A DNA stretch of 62,311 bases, taken from NCBI GenBank assembly GCA_030407315.1, contig JALQPE010000094.1, positions 1-62,311 on the forward strand, read 5' to 3'. Both the position numbers and the translations under genes were made by a program. Origin of the DNA: Asparagopsis taxiformis. Lineage: Eukaryota; Rhodophyta; Florideophyceae; Bonnemaisoniales; Bonnemaisoniaceae. Below the pieces are notes generated by a model. It had not been told where the DNA came from. It saw only the letters and a list, made by a program, of their open reading frames with translations, and searched no databases. This document shows positions 21,060 through 30,048 of this stretch, piece after piece. Position 1 is the stretch's first letter, and the number at the start of each line of letters is the position of its first letter.

Positions 21060-22338
21060 ATGGGATTCTCGCTGACACAGCAGAAGATTGTCTCTATCAG
21101 AAGGCTGTTGCTCCTACTTTCATGCTTAGTTGGAGTTCTTTCCGCACAGCGGAAGCAACTAAAACACGGTCAAGTCCGTCCATCTTTCCCGAAACCATCC
21201 GATAAACGCCATGGTATAACGTTTTCACATGCAAATCGGATGTATAATGATATTGAATTCTGCAGGGTCAATCGAATGCCAATGGATACATTTTATAAGC
21301 TTCTCTTCCTCATTGAACCGGAATTGAGGCGAAACGAAGAAATGGGACTGCATCCCGTCCAGTTGTACCACCTGATCTACGTCTAGCAGTTTTATTGATG
21401 ATGCTAACAGGCGCACAGGCATGGTCAGTAATGAGGGAATTCTGCATAGGCAGGACGACTGTATATAATGTATTTCATTCCACAAGGAAGACCATTGATG
21501 CTGCATTGACACTACCTGGATTTCCCAAAACTTTCCAAGGTCTTCAAAGAAGTTCTGAAGGCTTCCAGATTTCCCGGAAGCCGGTAAATCCATTACCAGA
21601 CTACGTCGGAGCTCTGAATGGAATATGTGTCAAAATAATGAAACCGAACTATGATCATCACCCAGCGACATTTTACTGCAGGAAAGACTTTTTATTAAAT
21701 TCCCGTCCAGGCTGTCGTAGACTACAGATACCGTTTCATTTGCTATTCGGCTATGTGTACTGGTTCCACTCATGACTCGCTTGCACACTCTGTATCGGCA
21801 CTTGGGAAGTTTCTTGAATATGGTGAGCTTCCGTATCCATTTTGGATAGCAGGGGATGAAGCATATATCTGTACAAACTATCTCATAAAACCTTTGCCCT
21901 CCTCGCAAAAGACGGATATTGAAGATTCATTCAATTTTTACCATTCTAGTATGCGCATGTATGTATAATAGGCATTTGGTATGTTGATGGCCAAGTGGGG
22001 GATTCTCAGAAAGCTAAACATTGATGTACAAATTGCTTCGGAGGTCATTGGTACTACAATGTCAATCTTTAATTTTTGTATCAACCATGGGGAGCCTGTG
22101 CGCAGGCGTGAGCTTTCTAAAGATGATATGAGTAATCTTCAAAGCTCTAAGGCTTGGTTTTCGGACCATGATATCCGAGAAAAAGCTGACGAGTCGTGTA
22201 ACAGTCGTCTCACAGTATCAAAAAACACGACAAAGACTTGTCAGAGTAATAGAATCTGGTGGCTACGAACGACCTGCTATTACTCACCGCTCGATTCCTG
22301 CCCATTTTGCATGAATGAGCTCAAAAGCGTTGTAGGGT
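21060..22338 (+). pseudogene. PIF/Harbinger transposase (DDE_Tnp_4 type), inactivated
   Basis: Reading across at least three frames shows the family landmarks: FYKLLFLIEPELRR, then LLMMLTGAQAW and RTTVYNVFH helices, the first catalytic block DYVGALNGICVKI, TFYCRKDF, the second block CTGSTHDSLAHS, and GDEAYICTNYLIKP. The end is FNFYHSSMRMYV, two stops, then AFGMLMAKWGIL. Damage: a frameshift near 21370, further frame changes, Asn where the first catalytic Asp belongs, and TAA TAG at the position of the family's Ile-Glu, so the catalytic Glu codon is a stop. The gene is dead. It faces its probable partner at 23153-24298 tail to tail. Confidence 0.85.
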
Positions 22339-22997
22339 TGTGGAACTATAGTTCGCTGACGAAGTAGCTGGTACGAGCTAGTGGACACGCTGTCCTTACG
22401 AAACGAACGAACAGTCCACCCGCTGGTGTTTGACTGTATGTTAGGTAGAAAGGTAGAGATAGGTTAGCGAGTAGACATGAGCGTCACGACCCAGCAATCC
22501 ACGCGAGGATTACGTTCGGTAAACGAGGTGGCAAGGCACCGGAGGCGCTCTCAACCAAGCCCGGAGGCACTACACGCAATCAGCCTTACGTGCGGCGATG
22601 GGTAGGGAGTACGCAGCTCGACGGAGACGAAGCCTCGCTAGGCAAAATGTAAACGCAACATAGAAGTCAGTCGTAGACTAGAGCCGTTGCTCGTTCGATG
22701 TATTGTCCCCTTTCCCTCCCGGCACGATGCCAATACCTATATGGCCACGATGGCATCGCTTTACAGTGTAAACACTGCTCGTAACGTCCCCGAATGGGAA
22801 AGGACCTTGTGGGTCACACGTAGGGACCCGTTGGTCCGTTGGCCGTTGCCAGTACGTTCGTTGCACACGTGTGCCGGTTGCGCGCGCGCATGCGCCAGCA
22901 ATGTTCGTGCATTGCTGTCGCCGGTCGTGTCCGCCGAAATTCGAATTCCGCGGAAAACGTAAATATTTGCAATTTCGGAATTGCCACGTATACTACA
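22339..22997. repeat. Solo LTR of gypsy family 2
   Basis: Begins TGTGGAAC and ends TACTACA, and matches the element 2 LTR (49261-49915) along its length with scattered differences. It is flanked by the 5-bp target duplication AGGGT (22334-22338 and 22998-23002), so it arose by LTR-LTR recombination after a full insertion. It separates the Harbinger transposase from its partner gene. Confidence 0.93.
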
Positions 22998-23152
22998 AGG
23001 GTATAGTAAAAACTCAGAACTATTCTAAATTTGTTGGCGTTACTTTCCAAGTCATTATTATGGTATCTACAGGTAGCGAAGCTGCATGAAGCTCTATTTC
23101 ACTAAATAACTTCTTATGATACTTCAATCGCAGTCAGACTAAAACTATCTGT

Positions 23153-24298
23153 TTACAACAATCTATCCTTTTCAACATCGCAAACTTCCTTGTAAGCCTT
23201 CAGTGCTTTGTCATACCTCTTTCTTGTTATTTCTAGAAACTACTCTCTACCCCTTGCTTCCGCTCTCTCCAACACATTCAGTGCAGATTCAAGAATCTCG
23301 AACATAGAGTTGTTTTCTTTCCATTCCGTTATATGCTTCGTTGACTTTGACACTTCTCTGTGGGCAGAATCACCATTAACAGAATCTTCCGGTACAATTC
23401 TAGATAAATTACTGACAACTCTGTCAATAGTCTGCATAGCCTTGTCAATTTAACCATCATTTTCAATGCTTCTCCTCCGTTTTCTCCGTGATTCCTGAAA
23501 TCCAAAGTCCGGACTTACAGGGGCCCCTGTAGAATTTTCACAAGGTAAAACAACACCCTCACATCCTCCTGTGTTCGAATTTTTTGTTGTCAAGTCAATA
23601 AGCAGATTGTCTGCATTGAGTGTTCCAAGCCTGCATACAACAACTATTATCAATGCCTTTTTGGAGGAGGCGCTTAGTTCTTCACCATTATGTTTCAGAA
23701 AGGAAACAAATGTATTAGGATTATTCTGTCTAGACCTACGCCACTTGTTCAATGCTGCAGTGAATAATTTTTTGGCTGCATTGAATTGCCTTTTCAGAAC
23801 AGCACCAGTTCTAACGCACGGTGGTGGTTCTGTGGGATCTGCTTCGTCCACGTTTCCAACAAATGATTGGTTCAGAATGACATCATCACTATTGAACTTG
23901 TCTGCCACGATTCCCCAGAACGAATCTCGCGTTTTCCCGGAATCAAGGTCTGCCCGAGTCATTTCCTGTCCAAGTCTGTAAATGGCCGACTTTGCGTCTT
24001 TTTCATCACGTAAAATAACGAACAGTAGAGCAAATTCAGATACTGAGAAGTTCTGCTGGCAGTCCTCGTTCCCGTTATTATCCTCTCCTTCCCCCTTCTC
24101 ACTTCCTCCTGATCCATACATTTTGATCTGTGATGTACGGTTTTGTGGAAGAACTTGTATGTTCCACTCCTTCATAATTGTATCTTCTGAAGGAGGTTTA
24201 ACCCAATCTTGACAATATTCTCCTAAGAATGTGTCGAAGTCTGGGCAGGAGGGATTACTTTCCATCTTCTGCTTGAAGTCTTTCCCATCATCTATCAA
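23153..24298 (-). pseudogene. Myb/SANT-like or trihelix-like partner protein of Harbinger element
   Basis: The ORF 24298-23450 (282 codons) ends at TAA, but the same frame stays open and protein-like beyond it (IDKAMQTIDRVVSNLSRIVP). It passes a TAG at 23240-23242 and continues as coiled coil (FLEITRKRYDKALKAYKEV) to a TAA at 23153-23155. So this is one gene of about 380 codons with two nonsense mutations. The middle (DSFWGIVADKFN ... RTGAVLKRQFNAAKKLFTAA) resembles Myb/SANT-like or trihelix DNA-binding modules. The N-terminus may extend into an upstream exon: TACTAACAG precedes an open frame near 24310. Harbinger elements usually encode such a second protein, which binds the ends and carries the transposase into the nucleus. 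Confidence 0.6.
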
Positions 24299-26119
24299 AT
24301 CTTTGATGTACTGTTAGTAAGTGAGCGTACGCGTGGCGTCTTGATTACGTGTCACGGAGCGTCGATGCGAGCACGTGCGCGCGAACGTTGCCACGAAACC
24401 GCGAGCCGCGCCATGTGTAGCGATTTCCGCGAATTTCACAGGATAAGCAAAAATAGAGAATATTCCATGGAAAATGCCGTATTGTACAGTAGAACTAGTC
24501 ACCATATTTTAGCGGAAGGCCCATCCCCAACTTTTGGATAAGGCCCATCGAAAAAATGTAAAAAATCATGGGCTGAGACCAGCACGGCGATTTTGTTTTA
24601 CAGTAGGCAGGAACCAAGCAGAACTATGGTGTCGCCGTGAGGTGATGGCTGAACCATGTACGGAAGGACACGTAGGGATGGAAATGAACCACGTCCATAT
24701 ATGAGCAGGACGGCGGGTTGACTAGAACGGGCCAAGTCACGCAGGAACGGACTGTTGGAATGGAACCAGTACTGTATTTGGGTATAGTTAGATATGGGGT
24801 GCACCGTGACTGCGATATGTGGTGGAAGGTGCAGAGCGATTCTTAGAAATAAACTATAAAATATAATGGGCACACCGTGACGGTCCGGTGTCTGAAACCA
24901 GGCGTAAGCAGCACTCGCTGAATGGACGGTGACCAAAGTATGATTATTGTATTCATTGGAATAATTCCAGAGTAGGTGATTTTTTGCTTATGGGACGTGA
25001 CCAAGCTGACTTGTGGAACTGGTCAAACGATAATCTGGAAAGGGACCATTGACTGGGCATGTACGGCCCAAGGCAAAGCGCGGTTAGTTTCCAAACTACA
25101 GTACTGTGTAAAGGCCGGATATATTCTATTATAACACCTGCTCGTGACACTGGTATTATTCCACCGTGGAGCACTGTAATGGGTACGGTTCACTTCCACT
25201 GGATGTAGTGGTTGTACCGTCGGGTTGGCGTGGACCATGTTCACTGAGTAGAGTAGTTGTACCGTCGGGTGGGCGTGGTTCATGTCCACTGGGTAGAGTG
25301 GTTGTACCGTCGAGTGGGCGTGGACCATGTCCACTGGGTAGAGTGGTTGCACCGGTGGGCGCTCTGGGTAGAAACTGAAAGGTAGAATGGGCGGCACATC
25401 GCACTTTTGCGGAGAAACTGCAGGACGGATATGTCTGACTGAAACGATATCTAGGTAGAATGGAAATCGGCATAGGGACAATGAATTAGACTAGGTTGCA
25501 GCCAGTAGCGGGTACGCAAGATTTACGATATGGTGTAGTGGATATGGAATAGGTAAATGGGCAGCTAACGCCAAAAGTTTAACGACATGAAGATCATCTG
25601 TACACTGCACTACGGAACTATGAACTATGCCACCATGGCAGATACTAAACGGCAAATCACTAGCTCTACATAAAGTAACTACAAATACATATAGGCATGA
25701 AAAGAGAGATGAGGGGAAGCCAGAAATTTCTGTTGGCACCTGGAAGGAAAAGAATAGATGAATCAATGGTTAGTGCTAGGAATGTAACTTCATCAACGCT
25801 AGAAGCATGGTTAGAAGCGAGAGAACATACCGTTGATAGTGGAGCCAGAGCTTGAGTAAGCGGATTGTAGAGAACCCAGAAACTTCTGCTGGCACATAGA
25901 TGGAAAGAAGTGGATGACACAGTGGTTAGTGCTGGAAACGGTATGCCAAAAGCTCGATTAGCAGTGAGAAAACGTAGTAATGACAGTAGCCCTGGAGAAA
26001 GACGAAACAGAAAGGAGGAAAGGCAGAAAAGTATGTTAGCAGAAGAACAACGAAGAACCGCAGAAAAAGACAATGGGAGGAATGGCTAAAAGACTAAATG
26101 AGCTGGAAAACTTTATCGT
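24299..26119. other. Unassigned repeat-rich DNA
   Basis: No gene recognised. It contains a 45-bp minisatellite (25184-25375) and a degraded direct duplication of about 170-bp period around 25690-25950 (a CCAGAAA-TTCTG-TGGCAC segment, seen twice). Long - strand ORFs here are side effects of these repeats. Confidence 0.5.
25184..25375. repeat. 45-bp minisatellite
   Basis: Three full 45-bp units (25208-25252, 25253-25297, 25298-25342) with a partial unit on each side; each contains TTGTACCGTCG and a GGGCGTGG segment. Units differ at a few positions. Confidence 0.9.
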
Positions 26120-26184
26120 AGGATGGAGGCGGCGGGACACAACCACATCCGTAGGGATGTGGTTGCACTCCGCCGCCCCATCCT
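26120..26184. repeat. Imperfect palindrome, about 30-bp arms
   Basis: AGGATGG and GGCGGCGG on the left mirror CCGCCGCC and CATCCT on the right, with a perfect inner stem (AACCACATCC / GGATGTGGTT) and a 3-4 nt loop. Confidence 0.8.
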
Positions 26185-26402
26185 GCGTAGGTGGTGTGCT
26201 CCGAGCGACAGGTGCTGGCGATGTTGCCCGGCGTGACGCAAGGCTAAAATAATGCTGCAGAGTGAGCCCAGAGGTCGCGTATTTCACTTGCGTAGTGAGA
26301 AAGCGCGCGCTTTTCGTACTGACAAATCAGAAACAAATCATTGCTGATCTATGAACACGTCATGGACACGTCATGGACTCGAGATGGACTCGTCATGAAT
26401 AC

Positions 26403-26442
26403 GTAATGAAATAGAACACTAGGTAGTGTTCTATTTCATTAC
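26403..26442. repeat. Perfect palindrome, 19-bp arms
   Basis: GTAATGAAATAGAACACTA, two bases, then its exact reverse complement. The centre reads CACTAGGTAGTG. Confidence 0.9.
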
Positions 26443-26528
26443 AGCTGGCGTGCAGCTGCACGCGTGTGAGCGGAAACGTGTATTGCAGGCTGAGGAGCCA
26501 ATGATGAAAAATTAGAAAAAATGACTAG

Positions 26529-26589
26529 TTACTGCAGTAAAAAGTGATCTAGGAAGATGCATTTGGTAGATCAGTTTTTACTGCAGTAA
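26529..26589. repeat. Hairpin A (TTACTGCAGTAA ends)
   Basis: Arms of 23 bp with one mismatch (TTACTGCAGTAAAAAGTGAT / ATCAGTTTTTACTGCAGTAA) around a short loop. The outer 12 bases are themselves palindromic. A near copy occurs at 45393-45454. Confidence 0.9.
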
Positions 26590-26883
26590 AAGAAACCTAA
26601 TTTTACTTTAATTTTATTGTGGTACGTTCCGCCCTGAGGATGCTGGTTCATGCTTGAGGCAGTTCAAGGAAAGGATAAGCTCTGGAAGAAGCATGAATGG
26701 TATAGACGAGGAATTAGAGATGGTTACATAGAATAGAACATAGTGTCTCACAGGTTTTGGGACAAGGGACATAAGTATGGCCAATGTCAAGGTGGATGTA
26801 TGTGACGGGAACGCTACAATATGAGGAAGTATGTTTACGGGAAGTAATATGGTAGAAAAGCTTATGTACTAGACCCTAGAGTA

Positions 26884-29800
26884 TCATGCAGTCCTTGGCG
26901 GATATCCATCTGCTCTTGAAAAAATAGAGAAGGAACCACCATCCATAAACGAAGGACCTCCATGCGTAATTCCTCCATTCGAAGTGCCTTGCTCCACAGA
27001 ACATAATGAAGGGCTACAATTGTGGAGGAGACCAACCTTACGAACCCCTGAAGTGAGAGGGAGAAACCAGGAGCCGGAATCGGAGTTCGGAGCAAACGTA
27101 GTGGGGGAGGACTTCTGCTTGATAACTGGAAGAACAATAGCGTGTGGTGGAGACAGGTTTTCCTGGTGAGATTCGTCTATGCAAACGTTTCCAGGTGAAG
27201 CAATGTTTCCATCAATAGTCAGGTCAAATACGGTGGTAACAGCCCAAAAAGAAGGTGAACAGGTCTTCTGTAGAATTCTAGAAGACGGAGAAGCTGAGTA
27301 GCAAGCTTGTACTACACAGCCAGAAGCTATTTCTTGTGGCTTTGAAAAGTCCCGAGACGCAGCAGAGGGCGAAGCTGCACAGGCAGGGTGGGCAGAAACG
27401 AGACGTGCTCCCTTGCAAGGTTTTCCACGAAGCATGACTGCATCCGAATTCTGCCCACAGGAAAAATCCTGCTGTGGTAATGAAGAGGGAACTCCTGTCC
27501 ACGAGTAATATGAATATGGAGAAGAGAAGAATGGTAAAGAAGACCTATTCAAATGTTAGAGAAGGGGTTCTTGACAGAGGTCATGCAGCGTACTAGGCGG
27601 GAGGTTCTCCATGGATTTACAGTGCTCCCGTCTGAATAGAACACGAAGGAGAAATCGTTTAGAACGTTGTCCCTCCACAGATGCTGGAGTAGAATTGGAG
27701 AAACTTTTCAAAGCAAGATGGAGGCTTCCTTTCCAATAGTTTCCGAGTGCCGCTAACATAGCATCCAACTGTCTGTCAGCACCTCCGGAATGCTCTAGAC
27801 CTGGTTTCATTTGTTGATGTATTGCTTCGAATGATAGCTCAGCTACCTGGCGAGCGTGTCCGAGCAGAGGAACAGTGTGTTCAAATGCCTCAATGAGAGG
27901 GTGCAAGTTTGGATTATTGTCAAGAATATTCCTTGCCCGGAATCCAGCAGTCTTGTTTTCCATCTCAATGTGGTCATTATCATTCGTTACTATACCTTCT
28001 GTCTGCATCTTCCGTTTCTTCGAGACCGCTGTGCTCCGCTGTCTGGTAGGAACAGTCTTGAGCAGGTCATCCACTAGAGTAGCATATTCTTTCGATAGCT
28101 GCTGCAGACGACGGAGACTGTTGTGCGCAGAATTCCCTGTACCTCTCTGTACTGCCTCAGAATCGTCGATATTTTTTCGCGGTAGGAAGTATGTAGCTGC
28201 AGAAATAGAGGATAGGAGACGAACAAGTTCGAGAGACAGATGGCGTTGCTCTTCAGAAGCCTGGAGTGACCTTGAACCGCTACCTTCGGATGACCTTGTA
28301 GTCTGCGATTGGAATTTCAGAGAAGACCTGAAGCAGTGTTCGGCGACGAGGAGAACTGCAAATCTGTCCGAGATTCCCATTGTATGAGTTTCACCTGCGT
28401 TGAAGTTATATATCTTGTTCTGATTTGCGAGACCCAATACACGGAGGGCATCCACCATGAACCTGTCGGCCAGCCTTCTCACACCATCATTAGGCAAGCT
28501 TGGAAAAGCATTGTCCAGAGCATCCTTTGCCAGTCCGTGGAGGAGATGGTCAATCCCAACAAACGTCGAACGGTATGGGTCCAGAATAGCAGGCACGACA
28601 GGGATTCGTAGACCATCGTTTCCGAGTGGTGTCCCGGTTGGAACCAGCCCTTTGGACCTAGCTTCATGAAGTAGTCTTTCAATGAGATGCAATGGAGTGT
28701 CTGTGATATTTTGCACTGTTCTCAAACCCAGATACTTCAAGATGTTTGCAGAACTTTCCGATGACTGAACAGCAGCTGTTCGCTCGGATGTGCGAAAGTG
28801 TGTATCAGAGCTCGAATGTAAACGGGTGTCGTAGCCAAACTGCGATTTCTTCCCATATTTCCCCCCTCTTACAAAGAAACACAAATGGCATGGGCAGTCT
28901 GCGTTGTGCCCCATGACATCCAGCACATGAGAACAGGCAGGATAATCCGATACGAAACCAATAAAGTCCAGGAAAATTATACATTCATTGCCGTCTGGAT
29001 CGACATCACGAAACCCCGACGTACATCCTTGAATAATGTCTCTAGAGATATGTCGAAGGATATGGTTTGTACTAACACCAGGACCTGTGACACCGATAAC
29101 GCGCACAGCAGAACTGTTCCGGCGACAGTACAGCGGAAGACCCATTGGGAGCATATAGCATCCTCCAGCACTCCCTTTCTTACCAGAGGCTTCATTGAAG
29201 TCATCGCAGTATAAAAGAAATGGATAGACGTAGTATGTGGTACCGCAGCTGAGAACCCCACGGAGATGTGTAGGATGAAAGGGGCTGGAGCTCGTGCCTG
29301 GTTTCAATAACTTGACATTATTGATTGCACGAGTTCCGCCGACAACTTTGTAATGCCCTTCAGAGTTGACGAGAAAGAGCAGGTTTTGTAATGGGCCTGG
29401 CGGTCCGGGAGAGCTGACGACAAGCCCAATGAAGAACTGTATACCACAATTTTGAGTAGGGTTGCACTCAGGACTGGGTGATAAAACTGTCAGGTGATCA
29501 CCCGGCCGAGCATATTCCTGGAACGACTCTTTCTGAAGGATGAAGGCGGACCCATATGAATGCGGGGAGACCGAAAGCCTGCTATGAAATGCGGCACCAG
29601 AGTTAATCCACGAAGAAGATGTGAGAGCTTTGAACGACTCATGGCTGGAAGATAGTGATTCCTGTTGGAAAAGGGAACTGAGAGTAGGATCTAGAGGAGA
29701 GGCGTGCCGCCCTGATATCACTCGAAGCTCCACAATACTACCCCCGAAAGCAGGAACCGGAGAGCCATCCTTATCCTCCTCTGCCCTCAGAGTATAGTTT

Positions 29801-29970
29801 TGTCCTTTCAGAGAGTACTCTCTGAATTTTCCTATCCTGGATGTACACACATTACCATGGAAACTTAGTAACTCATCCGAGTCGGAAGCATCCAATTGTA
29901 ACACTGATTTCGCTATGAACAGAACGTACTTTCCAAACCAGAATCCAACTTTCTGAAGTTGATTGAACAT
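26884..29970 (-). CDS. Plavaka/CACTA-like (CMC superfamily) transposase, with in-frame TAA
   Basis: An 804-codon ORF (29970-27556). After its TAA (27556-27558) the same frame stays open for 223 more codons to 26884, giving about 1028 codons in all. A run that long is unlikely by chance, so I treat it as one gene with a nonsense codon. Resemblance to Plavaka/tnp2-type transposases: YPFLLYCDDFNEASGKK followed by GLPL, then IFLDFIGFVSDYPACSHVL and GHNADCPCHLCFF (an acidic residue followed by a Cys-x-x-Cys after a His). This is the DDE core layout of that group (about residues 250-360). The C-terminal extension is Ser/Pro/Cys-rich. A degraded copy of the N-terminus lies at 43941-44198. It would cut and paste the element. 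Assignment is by motif memory, not search. Confidence 0.6.
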
Positions 29971-30048
29971 GAGAGATGTTTTTTCATATTGATTGAATAG
30001 GATAACAAAGTTGATTGAACTACTCGTGTCGTCGAAGACGAGGCGTTT

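Noticed and set aside
25023..25481. 152-codon - strand ORF with internal repeats
   Set aside because: It is a translation of the 45-bp minisatellite, open because the period is a multiple of three.
26403..26442. An actual CACTA element defined by CACTA...TAGTG
   Set aside because: Only two bases separate the motifs and the palindrome extends well beyond them, so it is not an element by itself.
23153..29970. Stop-codon reassignment or programmed readthrough as explanation for in-frame TAA/TAG in several genes
   Set aside because: Other intact ORFs (gag, the methyltransferase, the DUF7869-like gene with its conserved end) use TAA and TAG as normal stops. Nonsense mutation in decayed elements is simpler.
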